64,000 bases of DNA, taken from NCBI RefSeq assembly GCF_000521865.1, contig NZ_JAME01000003.1, forward strand, positions 1-64,000, given 5' to 3'. Shown in pieces: positions 46,809 through 56,064 of this stretch. A program made the translations under genes and the position numbers. The stretch's first letter is position 1. Each line of letters starts with the position of its first letter. The stretch comes from Roseivivax isoporae LMG 25204. GTDB lineage: Bacteria; Pseudomonadota; Alphaproteobacteria; Rhodobacterales; Rhodobacteraceae. The notes below the pieces were generated by a model. The model had not been told where the DNA came from and made no database searches. It worked only from the letters and a program-made list of their open reading frames with translations.

Positions 46809-46842
46809 GACCGGGTCGCGGTGTCATCGCCGCGCCCCGGTC
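46809..46842. terminator. Convergent hairpin between symporter and OmpA-like genes
   Basis: A 13-bp stem (46809-46821 with 46830-46842) has one mismatch and an 8-nt loop. It fills the 42-nt gap and touches the OmpA-like stop, so it may serve both strands. Confidence 0.5.
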
Positions 46843-47851
46843 ATTCCCCGGGCAGCAGCACCGCCTCGACCCGGCGGTTCCTGATCCGCCCGTCCGCGTC
46901 GAGATTGGAGGCGACGGGCGCGAGGTAGCCCGCCCCGTCCGCCGAGATGCGGTCGGCGCCGAGGCCGTGCCGGTCGCGCAGGTAGGCGACGGCGGCGCCG
47001 GCGCGGTCGCGCGACAGGGCGCGGTTGGCCTCGAGCGACCCGGTCGCGTCGGTATGGCCCACGAACAGCACGCGTCGGTCGGGATTGGCGTAGAGGTAGT
47101 CTGCGATCGCGTCGAGCGACGCGACCTCCGCGTCCCCGAGGCTCGAATCCCCGCTCTCGAACTGCATGTCGGTGAGGATCGCGTGCCCCTCGGCCTCGAG
47201 CGTCGCCACCACGGCTGGCCCCGATCCCGTCATGCTGCCCGCGGTCGACGGCAGCCCCTGCGTCGCGGGGATGGGCAGGGCGGGCGCGGCATCATCGGGG
47301 TCGATCACCGGCACGGGAAAGGGGCTTTCGGGCGCGGGGCCGGGGATGGCACCGATCACCTGCACGAAACCGTCCGCCGCGCTGCGGCTCACCAGAACGC
47401 CCAGCACCGCCGCGCCGTCCGGCGCCTCGGCGGACAGGAAGTGGTAATCGGTCAGGTTCACGTACATGTCGGGCGCGGGCAGGACCTCGGTCTCGAAGCG
47501 GAAGTCGAAGCCGCCGCAGCCCTCGGACGCGCAGTCGAGCAGGATCGTCCAGCCGGCGGCGTCGAGCGCGTCACGGATGGGCGCCACGACTTGTCCGGGC
47601 GTCATCGTGCCCCCTGGAATCCGCCACGCCGCCCGCGACACCTGTCCGTCCACGCGCCGCGTCGGCAGACCCTGCGCGGCGGTCCACGCCCCGGTCGGCA
47701 GCCGGTAGCGCGCGCCCGCCTCGACTTCGGCCACGGTCCGGACGCCGCCCTCGGGCAGCGGCAGGTCGGGCAGGACCTGCGCCGCGGCGCCGGCGGCGGC
47801 CAGCCAGAGCGCCAGGGCGGCGCTAGCGCGCCTGCCCGTGATAATCGTCAT
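46841..47851 (-). CDS. OmpA-family peptidoglycan-associated protein
   Basis: 336 residues. A signal peptide (about 1-24, ending AAAQ) is followed by an uncharacterised N-terminal half with three Cys (LDCASEGCGG) and a Pro-rich linker around 175-205. The C-terminal OmpA-like domain (about 225-335) contains VLFVGHTDATGSLEANRALSRDRA and the end IRNRRVEAVLL, which binds peptidoglycan. It has no beta-barrel, so it resembles the Pal/MotB-type anchored group or a periplasmic spacer. Its start overlaps the 3' end of the AhpD-like gene by 29 nt. The function of the N-terminal half is unknown. Confidence 0.85.
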   Translation of the reverse strand: MTIITGRRASAALALWLAAAGAAAQVLPDLPLPEGGVRTVAEVEAGARYRLPTGAWTAAQGLPTRRVDGQVSRAAWRIPGGTMTPGQVVAPIRDALDAAGWTILLDCASEGCGGFDFRFETEVLPAPDMYVNLTDYHFLSAEAPDGAAVLGVLVSRSAADGFVQVIGAIPGPAPESPFPVPVIDPDDAAPALPIPATQGLPSTAGSMTGSGPAVVATLEAEGHAILTDMQFESGDSSLGDAEVASLDAIADYLYANPDRRVLFVGHTDATGSLEANRALSRDRAGAAVAYLRDRHGLGADRISADGAGYLAPVASNLDADGRIRNRRVEAVLLPGE

Positions 47852-48392
47852 TCGGGACCATGCCGGTCGCCGACGCGACCCGGTTCGTCATGTTGAAGAA
47901 GGCCGCGACATTGATGACGTCCCAGATGTCGCGCTCGGTGAAGCCCACGGCGCGCAGCGCCTCGCGGTCCGTCTCCTCGATCTCGGAAGAGGCCCGGGTC
48001 ACGCGCTCGGCGAAGGCCAGCATCGCCCGGTGGCGCGGCGCAAGGTCCGCCACGCGCCAGTTCATCACCATCATCTCTCCAAGCTTCGGGTCGCCCGACA
48101 GCTGGCGCACCGCCGCGCCATGCGCCGTCAGGCAGTAGAAGCAGCGGTTCACGCTCGAGACCACGACCGCGATCATCTCGCGCTCGAGCTTCGAGAGGCC
48201 CGAATCCGCCAGCATCAGCTCGTTGTAGAGCCCGGTGAAGGCGTTGAGCTTGTCGATGTCGAAGGCATGCGCGCGCAGCACGTTCGGCACCATGCCGAGC
48301 TTCTCGTCGCAGATGTCGAAGTAGCGTCGCGTCTCGGGCGGCAGCGGGTCCACCTCCGGCAGGTCGAGGGCGGTCGGTCTGTCGTCGCTCAC
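47823..48392 (-). CDS. AhpD-like peroxidase-related protein (carboxymuconolactone decarboxylase family)
   Basis: 189 residues. The family active-site pattern is visible: Glu in LEREMIAVVVSSVNRCFYCL with Cys-x2-Cys, then His in TAHGAAV. The helical AhpD fold covers about 25-175. Proteins of this peroxidase-related subgroup are thiol-based and presumed antioxidant, but most lack a defined substrate. It overlaps the OmpA-like gene by 29 nt at its end and begins 4 nt inside the GNAT gene stop, so the three are probably one transcript. Confidence 0.88.
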   Translation of the reverse strand: MSDDRPTALDLPEVDPLPPETRRYFDICDEKLGMVPNVLRAHAFDIDKLNAFTGLYNELMLADSGLSKLEREMIAVVVSSVNRCFYCLTAHGAAVRQLSGDPKLGEMMVMNWRVADLAPRHRAMLAFAERVTRASSEIEETDREALRAVGFTERDIWDVINVAAFFNMTNRVASATGMVPNDDYHGQAR

Positions 48393-49123
48393 TCTGCGTC
48401 CTCCAGCGTCGTCCTGCGATAGTGATAGCGCCCCGCCGGTTCGAACCCAAGCGCGGCATAGAGGCCGTTCGCGCCGTCATTGGCCACCGTGCACAGAACG
48501 GCGATGTGCGTGGCTCCGTTCCGTTCCGCCCACTGCGCGGCCGCGATCATCATCCAGCGCCCGAGGCCCTGCCGCCGCTGCGCGGCCGCGATCTCGAGCG
48601 CGTGCACCATCGCCGTGCCGTCGTGGATCGCGCAGAAGCCGACGCCGCCGGGCTTGTCCCGGATCCGCCCGAACAGCGCCGTGCGCGGGCCCGCGACGCG
48701 CGCCATCACCGCCAGCCGCTCCGGGCCGACGCCGCCCGCGGCCCAGATCTCGCGCATGATCGCAAGCGGCTCCCACAGGTCGAAGACGGTGACCCGCGGC
48801 AGCGCCATGCCGGAAAAGCGGCCGACCGGCGCCACCCAGACGTTCACCGGATCGACGAGCGTGTAGCCGCGCGCGGCAAGGGCCGCGTCGAGCGCGTCCT
48901 CGCCCATCCGCACCATGAAGAGCGGCCGCTGTCCCAGGGCGCGCATGCCGTCCTCCGCGCCGGCGATGTCGTCTTCGGTCCAGCCCTCGCGCGCGGTCGC
49001 GGCCGAGACGCGCTGCCCGCCGCCCGCGCCTGCGCGCAGCACGAAGCCTTGCCGCGGCAGGCGCCGCGCGGGCGGCCACGTGGCCTCCGTCGCCGCGTAG
49101 AGCGCGGCGAGATCCGGCCTCAT
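48389..49123 (-). CDS. GNAT-family N-acetyltransferase
   Basis: 244 residues. The acetyl-CoA-binding motif A is at about 165-195 (HALEIAAAQRRQGLGRWMMIAAAQWA, with Q/RxxGxG/A as RRQGLGR), followed by motif B (AVLCTVANDGANGLYAALGFEPAGRYHYR). The N-terminal ~120 residues form a second, poorly conserved GNAT-like lobe. The acceptor is unknown. Its start overlaps the CinA-like gene by 4 nt and its stop overlaps the AhpD-like start by 4 nt. Confidence 0.85.
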   Translation of the reverse strand: MRPDLAALYAATEATWPPARRLPRQGFVLRAGAGGGQRVSAATAREGWTEDDIAGAEDGMRALGQRPLFMVRMGEDALDAALAARGYTLVDPVNVWVAPVGRFSGMALPRVTVFDLWEPLAIMREIWAAGGVGPERLAVMARVAGPRTALFGRIRDKPGGVGFCAIHDGTAMVHALEIAAAQRRQGLGRWMMIAAAQWAERNGATHIAVLCTVANDGANGLYAALGFEPAGRYHYRRTTLEDAE

Positions 49124-49839
49124 CCGATCGCGTCCGCGATCCGTGCTGCCGCGACGCCGATCCGGTCGGCGTCGGTGCCGCGGATCACGATGTTCGCGCC
49201 GTAGACGCCGTTCTCGCTGAAGGGGTAGGAGCCGAAGGAGAGGTCGGCGAACTCGCCCGCGATCTGGCGCAGCGGCCCGGCGATGTCGCCCTCGGCCTTC
49301 TCGACCCGGATCTGCTCGCTGAGGAGCGGCTTGCCGCCGTTGAGCGTCGGCAGGACCTCCGCGAGCATCGCGCGGAAGACCGACGGCACCCCCGCCATCA
49401 CGTGCACGTTCTCGAGCGTGAAGCCGGGCGCCGCGGACACCGCGTTCACGATCAGCGTGGCGCCGTCGGGGATGCGTGCCATCCGGAGCCGCGCCTCGTT
49501 CATCTCGCGCCCGGTGACCGCGTAATGCGCCTCCATCAGCGCGCGGGCGTCCTCTCGCACGTCGATGGGCACGCCGAAGGCCCGCGCGATGCTGTCGGCG
49601 GTGATGTCGTCATGGGTCGGGCCGATCCCGCCCGAGGTCACCACCACGTCGTAGCGTGCCCGCAGCGCGTTGACCGCCTCGACGATCGCCGCCTCGTCGT
49701 CCGACACCACCCGCGCCTCGCGCAGGTCGATCCCCGCCGCGGTGAATTCCTGGGCGAGATGGGCGAGGTTCGCGTCGCGGGTCCGGCCCGAGAGGATCTC
49801 GTCCCCGATCACGAGCATGGCGGCGGTCGGATTGGGCAT
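49120..49839 (-). CDS. CinA-type molybdopterin-binding-domain protein, N-terminal domain only
   Basis: 239 residues from ATG 49839, set by AAAGGAGGAGCC just upstream (an ATG at 49887 is in frame but poorer). The MoCF_biosynth fold is shown by AAMLVIGDEILSGRTRDANL and DVVVTSGGIGPTHDDITADSI. CinA proteins carry this domain plus a C-terminal nicotinamide-nucleotide amidase; the amidase is absent here and may be a separate gene elsewhere. The domain is associated with ADP-ribose pyrophosphatase activity in studied relatives. It is divergent from sfsA. Confidence 0.87.
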   Translation of the reverse strand: MPNPTAAMLVIGDEILSGRTRDANLAHLAQEFTAAGIDLREARVVSDDEAAIVEAVNALRARYDVVVTSGGIGPTHDDITADSIARAFGVPIDVREDARALMEAHYAVTGREMNEARLRMARIPDGATLIVNAVSAAPGFTLENVHVMAGVPSVFRAMLAEVLPTLNGGKPLLSEQIRVEKAEGDIAGPLRQIAGEFADLSFGSYPFSENGVYGANIVIRGTDADRIGVAAARIADAIG

Positions 49840-49885
49840 GGCTCCTCCTTTCGCGTGGGACAGGGGCGAGGTATAGGGCCGCCCC

Positions 49886-50593
49886 ATGCGCTTTCAAACC
49901 CCTCTCGTGCCGGCCGTGCTGCTCCGGCGCTACAAACGGTTCCTTGCGGATGTCCGGCTCGAGGACGGGCGCGAGGTCACCGCGCACGTGGCCAACCCGG
50001 GCTCCATGCTGGGGCTCGCGGAGCCCGGCACGGCGGTCTGGCTCGAACCGAACGACGATCCGCGCCGCAAGCTCGGCTTCGCGTGGAAGCTTTCCGCGCT
50101 GCCCGACGGGCATTTCGTGGGCGTCGATACCGGCCTGCCAAACCGGCTGGTGCGCGCGGCGCTCGAGGCGGGCAGCGTCCCGGGCCTCGAGGCATACTGC
50201 ACGGTGCTGCCCGAACGCCGCTACGGCGAACGGAGCCGCGTCGATTTCCTGTTGCAGCAGGAAGGCTTGAGGGACGCCTGGGTCGAGGTGAAGTCGGTCA
50301 CGCTGTCGCGCAGCGCGGGTGTCGCTGAGTTCCCCGACAGCGTGACGGCGCGCGGGGCGCGCCATCTCGACGAACTCGCCGCGGTCGCGGCGCGCGGCGA
50401 CCGCGCCGTCATGCTCTTCGTGGTGCAGCGCACCGACGCGCGGCAGGTGACGCTCGCCGCCGACATCGACCCGACCTACACGGAGAGGTTCCGCGCCGCC
50501 CGCGCGGCGGGCGTCGAAACGGTCGCGCTCGGGTGCCGCCTTTCGCCCGAGGGCGCGACGCTCGCCGATTCCCTGCCGTTCACGATCTCATGA
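49886..50593 (+). CDS. sfsA: DNA/RNA nuclease SfsA
   Basis: 235 residues. Family blocks are present throughout: LLRRYKRFLADVRLEDG, AHVANPGSMLGL, RRYGERSRVDFLL, WVEVKSVTLSR and FPDSVTARGARHLDEL. SfsA has an N-terminal OB-fold and a PD-(D/E)xK nuclease-like C-terminal domain (Asp in VDFLL, Glu/Lys in VEVKS). It was first named for effects on sugar fermentation; later work treats it as a nuclease. The start at ATG 49886 lies 46 nt from the divergent CinA-like start. It is followed by map after 88 nt. Confidence 0.92.
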   Translation: MRFQTPLVPAVLLRRYKRFLADVRLEDGREVTAHVANPGSMLGLAEPGTAVWLEPNDDPRRKLGFAWKLSALPDGHFVGVDTGLPNRLVRAALEAGSVPGLEAYCTVLPERRYGERSRVDFLLQQEGLRDAWVEVKSVTLSRSAGVAEFPDSVTARGARHLDELAAVAARGDRAVMLFVVQRTDARQVTLAADIDPTYTERFRAARAAGVETVALGCRLSPEGATLADSLPFTIS

Positions 50594-50681
50594 CGGCGTC
50601 AAGCTGCGTCGCAGCAATCCACTGGAAATACGCGACCATCCGCATTAGGACTCTGTCTCGACACAGCGAAGGACCGAAAGG

Positions 50682-51494
50682 TTGAACGAGGAACCGCGCG
50701 GCCGCCTGACGAGGGACGGCATACGAATTCACGAATCCGAGGACTTCGCCGGCATGCGCAGGGCCGGCGCCCTAGCCGCGCGCCTGCTCGACGAGGTGGC
50801 CGACCTCGTGATCCCGGGTCAGGCCACGGCCACCATCGACGACTTCATCCGGAACCGGATCGAGGAGGAAGGCGCGACCTCGGCGACCATCGGCTACAAG
50901 GGCTACCAGCACGCCTCGTGCATCAGCGTGAACCACGTGGTCTGCCATGGCATCCCCGGAGCCAAGACGCTCAAGGATGGCGACATCCTGAACATCGACA
51001 TCACGGTGATCGTCGACGGCTGGTTCGGCGACACCTCACGGATGTACGTGGCGGGCAAGCTCAGCCGCAAGGCCGAGCGCCTGATCCAGGTCACGCATGA
51101 CAGCCTGATGATCGGCATCGAGGCGGTGAAGCCCGGAAACACCTTCGGCGATATCGGCAACGCCATCCAGGCCTACGTGGAAAGCCAGCGCATGTCGGTC
51201 GTGCGCGACTTCTGCGGCCACGGGCTCGGCCGCGTGTTCCACGCGCCGCCGAACGTGCTGCATTACGGCCGCGCGGGCACCGGACCGGTGCTCGAGGAAG
51301 GCATGTTCTTCACCATCGAGCCGATGGTAAATCTCGGCCGCCCCGAGACCAAGGTGCTGGCCGACGACTGGACGGCGGTGACCCGGGACAAGTCGCTGTC
51401 GGCGCAGTTCGAGCATTCCGTGGGCGTCACGGCGGACGGTGCGGACATCTTCACCCTGTCCCCAGGGGGCCTTTTCCACCCGACCTATGGCTGA
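50682..51494 (+). CDS. map: Type I methionine aminopeptidase
   Basis: 270 residues starting at TTG 50682 (Met-Asn-Glu-Glu), preceded by GAAGGACCGAAAGG; the TTG start is unusual. The pita-bread fold metal ligands are all visible: Asp in LNIDITVIVDG and in GDTSRMY, His in FCGHGLGRVFH, Glu in FTIEPMV and Glu in QFEHSV. It removes the initiator Met from new proteins in the cytoplasm and is essential. The MFS gene begins 8 nt before its stop. Confidence 0.95.
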   Translation: MNEEPRGRLTRDGIRIHESEDFAGMRRAGALAARLLDEVADLVIPGQATATIDDFIRNRIEEEGATSATIGYKGYQHASCISVNHVVCHGIPGAKTLKDGDILNIDITVIVDGWFGDTSRMYVAGKLSRKAERLIQVTHDSLMIGIEAVKPGNTFGDIGNAIQAYVESQRMSVVRDFCGHGLGRVFHAPPNVLHYGRAGTGPVLEEGMFFTIEPMVNLGRPETKVLADDWTAVTRDKSLSAQFEHSVGVTADGADIFTLSPGGLFHPTYG

Positions 51495-52665
51495 GGCGGG
51501 CGCACCGCGCGCGGTGATCTGGACCCTCTCGGCCTGCAATTTCGTCATCGGCATGGGCGCGTTCGTGGTGATCGGGTTCCTGCGCCCTGTCGCGGATGCC
51601 TTCGCGGTCTCGAGCGGCACCGCGGGCTGGCTGATGACCGTCTACGCGCTGTCCTATGCCGTCCTGTCGCCGGTCCTCGTGTCGCTTACGGGGGCCGTGG
51701 GCCGCAGGCGCGTGCTGGCGGCGGGACTCGCGATCTTCGCCCTCGGCATGGCGCTCTGCGCGCTGGCGCCCTCGCTTCCGGTCCTGATGGGCGCGCGGGC
51801 ACTCGCCGCCGCAGGCGCGGGGATGTTCACGCCGGTCTCGGCGGCGGTCGCCGCGGCGCTGTCGCCGCCCGAGACGCGGGGCAGGGCGCTCGCCGCGGTG
51901 GTCTTCGGTCTGACGCTCGCGCAGGTCGCGGGCGTGCCGGCGGGCGGCTGGATCGCCTACACCTTCGGCTGGCGCGCGGCGTTCTGGGTCGTGCTGGCCG
52001 TGGCGCTCGCGGGCATCTGGCTCGTCTGGACGCGCGTCCCGCGCGGCCTGCGGTTCCGCCCGGTCGCCCTGTCGGACCTGGGCATCGTGCTGCGTGACGG
52101 GCTGGTCATGGGGGCCATCCTCTTCACCACGTCGTTTCTTGGCGCGATCTTCGTCCTCTACACCTTTGTCGGGCCGCTCCTGTCCGAGACGATGGGCTGG
52201 GGCCGCGACGGCGTGACGCTGGCGCTGGTCGTCTTCGGCGTGGGGGCGGTCATCGGCAATCTCGGCGGCGGCTGGATGGCCGACCGGCTGGGCGCGGTGC
52301 CGACGATGGTCACGCTCTGCATCGCGCAGATCGTGCTGATGCCGGCCTTCTCGGGCCTGCCCTATCCGCCCGCGCTGGTGCTGCTCCTCTGCTTCGTCTG
52401 GTCGCTAGTCGGCTGGTCGTTCATGGCGGGCCAACAGGTGCGGCTCCTGTCGCTTGCGCCGGAGGAGGCGAGCGTCGTCCTCGCGCTGAACGCCGCGGCG
52501 ATCTACGTGGGCAGCGCCATCGGCTCGGCCGTGGGTGGCGCGGTGCTGTCCTCGGCCGGCACCGGCGCGCTCGGCGTCGCGGGCGGCATCGCGGCGTTCC
52601 TCGCTCTCGGACACATCCTCTGGTCGCACCGGGCGGCACGGCTCAGGAGCCTCGGTGCGGGCTGA
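51487..52665 (+). CDS. MFS transporter, AraJ/DHA1-like
   Basis: 392 residues from ATG 51487, overlapping the map stop by 8 nt. There are twelve predicted helices and the cytoplasmic loop motif between helices 2 and 3 (LTGAVGRRRVLAAG). Helix 5 carries GLTLAQVAGVPAGGWIAYTFGW, the antiporter motif C pattern (here GVPAGG). These features fit a drug/sugar-type exporter. The substrate is unknown. It is co-oriented with map, but function is probably unrelated. Confidence 0.87.
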   Translation: MAEAGAPRAVIWTLSACNFVIGMGAFVVIGFLRPVADAFAVSSGTAGWLMTVYALSYAVLSPVLVSLTGAVGRRRVLAAGLAIFALGMALCALAPSLPVLMGARALAAAGAGMFTPVSAAVAAALSPPETRGRALAAVVFGLTLAQVAGVPAGGWIAYTFGWRAAFWVVLAVALAGIWLVWTRVPRGLRFRPVALSDLGIVLRDGLVMGAILFTTSFLGAIFVLYTFVGPLLSETMGWGRDGVTLALVVFGVGAVIGNLGGGWMADRLGAVPTMVTLCIAQIVLMPAFSGLPYPPALVLLLCFVWSLVGWSFMAGQQVRLLSLAPEEASVVLALNAAAIYVGSAIGSAVGGAVLSSAGTGALGVAGGIAAFLALGHILWSHRAARLRSLGAG

Positions 52666-52743
52666 TACGCCCCGGCTGGCACAGGCGCGCCGTCACACCT
52701 ATGTCATGGACAGGCACAGCCCCTTCCGATACCCGGTGACGTC

Positions 52744-53217
52744 ATGGCCAAGGATCAGAGCGACAAGAACTACAAGGTGATCGCCGAGAACCGGCGGGCG
52801 CGTTTCGACTACGCGATCGAGGAGGACATCGAGTGCGGCATCGTGCTCATGGGCTCCGAGGTGAAGTCGCTGCGTCTGAACACCGCCAACATCGCCGAGA
52901 GCTATGCCGAGGTGAAGGACGGCGAGCTGTGGCTGGTGAACAGCTACATCGCGCCCTACGAGCAGGCGATGTTCGGGCACGAGGACCGCAGGCCGCGCAA
53001 GCTGCTGGCGTCCAAGCGCGAACTGAGCCGCATGTGGAACGAGACGAGCCGCAAGGGCATGACGCTCGTGCCGCTGGTCCTCTACTTCAACCACCGCGGC
53101 ATCGCGAAGATCAAGATCGCCATCGCCAAGGGCAAGAAGACCGTGGACAAGCGCGAAACCGCGGCCAAGCGCGACTGGAACCGCCAGAAGCAGCGCCTGC
53201 TGAAGGAACACAGCTAG
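52744..53217 (+). CDS. smpB: SsrA-binding protein
   Basis: 157 residues. SmpB binds tmRNA and places it on stalled ribosomes for trans-translation. The signature blocks are intact: [43 protein letters not shown] and the C-terminal basic tail [21 protein letters not shown]. The ssrA gene is not seen next to it. Translation starts at ATG 52744. Confidence 0.97.
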   Translation: MAKDQSDKNYKVIAENRRARFDYAIEEDIECGIVLMGSEVKSLRLNTANIAESYAEVKDGELWLVNSYIAPYEQAMFGHEDRRPRKLLASKRELSRMWNETSRKGMTLVPLVLYFNHRGIAKIKIAIAKGKKTVDKRETAAKRDWNRQKQRLLKEHS

Positions 53218-53219
53218 GC

Positions 53220-53247
53220 CGCCGGCCCCCGCGGAGGGAGGCCGGCG
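53220..53247. terminator. Convergent hairpin between smpB and M16 protease gene
   Basis: CGCCGGCC (53220-53227) pairs with GGCCGGCG (53240-53247) around 12 nt in the 38-nt gap between converging genes. It has no T tract, so it is a weak candidate. Confidence 0.4.
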
Positions 53248-53255
53248 TCAGCGGG

Positions 53256-54572
53256 TCACTGCGTCGCGGAGCCCTCGAGGCCGGTGGGCTGGCCCACCAC
53301 GACAAAGCGCAGGTTGTCCTCGTGCAGGAGCTCTCCCGCGACGCGCCGCACGTCCTCGAGCGTCACGGCCTCGACCTTGTCGTTTCGCGTGTTGACGTAG
53401 TCGGGGTCGAGCCCTTCCATCTGCATGCCGACGAGGATGTCCGCGATGGCGCCGTTGCCGTCGAACCGCAGCGGGTAGGCCCCGGTCAGGTAGGTCTTGG
53501 CCTGCGCGAGCTCGTCCTCGGTGACGCCTTCCTCGGCCATGCGGGTCCATTCGTCGCGGATGACGTCGATGGCCTCGGCGATGCGGTCGTTGGCGGACGA
53601 CACCCGGCCCATCACGAGGTCGGCGTAGTCGCGGTTGGCGAGGTAGGAATAGACGCCGTAGGTCAGCCCGCGCTTCTCGCGGACCTCGTTCATCAGGCGC
53701 GCCTCGAACCCGCCGCCGCCGAGGATCTGGTTCATCACGAAGGCGGCGAAGAAGTCGGGATCGTGGCGGTCGATGCCTTCCTGGCCGAACACCGCGACCG
53801 ATTGCGGCGTGTCGAAGGGCACCACCGTCACCCCGCCGTCGAGCGCGACCTCGGCCGGCCCGGGCAGGGCCGGGCCGGTTTCGGGCAGCCCCTCCAGCAG
53901 GTCGTCGATGAGCGCCGACAGCTCTTCGGCCGAGATATCGCCCGCGGCGCCGATGAACACGCGGTCGCGCACCATCGTCGCCTCGTGGGCGGCGACGATG
54001 TCGTCACGGGTCAGCGCGGCCACGCTTTCGAGCGTGCCGTCATGCGGCCGAGCGTAGGGATGGTCGCCGAAGGCCAGTTCCGAGGCGCGCCGGTCTGCGA
54101 TGGCGTTGGGGTCCATCGCGTCGGACCGCAGCCCCGACATGACCTGCGCGCGGACCCGGTCGATGGCCTCCTGGTCGAAAGCCGGGTTCACGAGGCTCTC
54201 GCGCAGCAGCGCCACGGCCTCGTCGCGGTTCTCGGTCAGGAAGCGGGCCGAGACGGACACGGAATCTTGGCCCGAATCGTACCCGAAGGATGCGGCAAGG
54301 GCCTCCTCCGCGGCGGCGAAGCCGCGCGCGTCGTAGGACCCGGCGCCCTCCTCGAGGAGGCCGGTCATCAGGTTCACCGCGCCTTCCTTGCCGTCGGGGT
54401 CGAGCACGCTGCCGCCCTGGAAGCTGATCTCGAGCGACACGAAGGGGATCGAGGGATCCTCGACCAGCCAGGCCTGGTGGCCCGCCTCGGTCGTGACCTC
54501 CTGGATGTCGACCTCGGCCGCGGCAGGCACGGCCCAGGCGAGGCCCGCGATCAGGAATGCCAGCTCTTTCAT
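53256..54572 (-). CDS. M16 (pitrilysin) peptidase, non-catalytic subunit
   Basis: 438 residues with a signal peptide (MKELAFLIAGLAWAVPAAAE). The zinc motif HxxEH of M16 enzymes is absent (the region reads LLEEGAGSYDARGF), but the substrate-binding Arg/Tyr pair in NEVREKRGLTYGVYSY is kept. This is the usual state of the partner subunit in M16B two-chain proteases. It overlaps the catalytic-subunit gene by 4 nt, and both proteins are exported, so they likely form a periplasmic clamshell heterodimer. The substrate is unknown. Confidence 0.9.
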   Translation of the reverse strand: MKELAFLIAGLAWAVPAAAEVDIQEVTTEAGHQAWLVEDPSIPFVSLEISFQGGSVLDPDGKEGAVNLMTGLLEEGAGSYDARGFAAAEEALAASFGYDSGQDSVSVSARFLTENRDEAVALLRESLVNPAFDQEAIDRVRAQVMSGLRSDAMDPNAIADRRASELAFGDHPYARPHDGTLESVAALTRDDIVAAHEATMVRDRVFIGAAGDISAEELSALIDDLLEGLPETGPALPGPAEVALDGGVTVVPFDTPQSVAVFGQEGIDRHDPDFFAAFVMNQILGGGGFEARLMNEVREKRGLTYGVYSYLANRDYADLVMGRVSSANDRIAEAIDVIRDEWTRMAEEGVTEDELAQAKTYLTGAYPLRFDGNGAIADILVGMQMEGLDPDYVNTRNDKVEAVTLEDVRRVAGELLHEDNLRFVVVGQPTGLEGSATQ

Positions 54573-55981
54573 TGGGTGATCTCCTCGCTCGGCGCCTCGG
54601 TGCCCTCGCTTGCGGCGGCGGGTTCGGCCTCGGCCTCGGCCGGCGCATCGCCGGCGGTGCCGGTCAGCCAGCCGGTCACGGACTTCGCCGGGTCGAACAC
54701 GGCACGCGCGGCCTCGATGATGTCGTCCTCGGTGACGGCCTGCAGCACGTCCGGCCAGGCCTGCACGTCCTCGACGGTCAGGCCGGTCGCCAGTGCCGCG
54801 CCGTAGCGCCGCGCGAGCCCGTCCGAATTGTCGAGCTCGTAGATCTGCTGCGCCTTCAGCTGGAACTTGATCCGCTCGAGCTGCTCGGGATCGACGCCCT
54901 CCTCGACGAATTCGCGCAGCACGCGGTCGAGCGCGTCCTCCGCGGCGCGCAGGCTCACGCCCTCGGCCGGCACAACCACGAGGCCGAAGCTCGAATCGTC
55001 GACCGAGGTCGCGTTGTAGAAGGCGCTCGTGTAGACCGCCGCCTGGGATTCGAACTGCAGCTCGCGGCTCAGCACCGAGGTCTGCCCGCCGCCGAGGATC
55101 TCGGCCAGGATGACCAGCGCCGCGGCGCGTTCCTGCTCGCCCGGATCACGCTCGGGCGCGAGGTAGTTGCGCAGGACGTAGGGTTGCGCAACCCGCGGAT
55201 CGCTGTAGGTCAGGCGGCGCGCGGCACGCTGCGGCGGCTCCTGCGGGCGGGCGCGGTCGGTCGCGTCGGGGTCGGAGGGGATCGCGCCGTAATGCTCCTG
55301 CGCCATCTCGCGCACGGCATCGGCCGTCACGTCGCCCGACACCACGAGGATCGCGTTGTTCGGTGCGTAATGCGTGTCGTAATAGGCCTGCGCCGCCTCG
55401 AGGTCGAGCGCCTCCATCTCGTGCTTCCAGCCGATGATCGGCGTGCCGTAGGGATGGTTGAGGTAGAGCGCGGCCTGCATCTGTTCCTGGAACAGCGCGC
55501 CGGGCTCGTTCTCGACGCGCTGGTTGCGCTCCTCGAGGATGACGTTGCGCTCGGTCTCGATGTCCTCGGGGCGCAGCCGCAGGTTCACCATGCGGTCGGC
55601 CTCCATCTCCATCATCGTGTCGAGCCGGTCCGCGGCCACGCGCTGGAAATAGGCGGTGTAGTCGAAGGACGTGAAGGCGTTGTCGGTGCCGCCATTCGCC
55701 GCGACGACGCGGCTGAACTCCCCGGGCTCCAGCGTTTCCGTGCCCTTGAAGAGCAGGTGCTCGAGGAAGTGCGCGACCCCGGAGGTGCCGCGTTCCTCGT
55801 CGGCCGAGCCGGCGCGATACCACACCATCTGGGTGACCACGGGGGCGCGGTGGTTCTCGATCACCACGACCTCCATCCCGTTGTCGAGCGTGAATGTCGT
55901 GACCTGGTCGTCGACGCTCTGGGCCGCGGCGGGCAGCGCGCACGCCCCCAAAGCGGCGATGGCGGTCGCCAGTCTCAGCAT
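54569..55981 (-). CDS. M16 (pitrilysin) peptidase, catalytic subunit
   Basis: 470 residues from ATG 55981 (MLRLATAIAALGAC), with GAGGAGG upstream; an in-frame ATG 36 nt earlier gives a poorer signal peptide. The zinc site is complete: His71, Glu74 and His75 (AHFLEHLLFKG), with Glu150/151 in NVILEERNQ. Secretion is to the periplasm. The C-terminal tail is Glu/Ala-rich. With the downstream non-catalytic partner it should degrade peptides or misfolded segments. The lspA / DUF3035 / M16 / M16 order is common in Rhodobacterales. Confidence 0.92.
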   Translation of the reverse strand: MLRLATAIAALGACALPAAAQSVDDQVTTFTLDNGMEVVVIENHRAPVVTQMVWYRAGSADEERGTSGVAHFLEHLLFKGTETLEPGEFSRVVAANGGTDNAFTSFDYTAYFQRVAADRLDTMMEMEADRMVNLRLRPEDIETERNVILEERNQRVENEPGALFQEQMQAALYLNHPYGTPIIGWKHEMEALDLEAAQAYYDTHYAPNNAILVVSGDVTADAVREMAQEHYGAIPSDPDATDRARPQEPPQRAARRLTYSDPRVAQPYVLRNYLAPERDPGEQERAAALVILAEILGGGQTSVLSRELQFESQAAVYTSAFYNATSVDDSSFGLVVVPAEGVSLRAAEDALDRVLREFVEEGVDPEQLERIKFQLKAQQIYELDNSDGLARRYGAALATGLTVEDVQAWPDVLQAVTEDDIIEAARAVFDPAKSVTGWLTGTAGDAPAEAEAEPAAASEGTEAPSEEITQ

Positions 55982-56064
55982 GTCAGGAAGCCTCCTCGGT
56001 CGTGCGATGCACATCACCTGTGCGCTGCCTGCGGGAGTTCAAGGAACCTGACAGAATTGTAAGG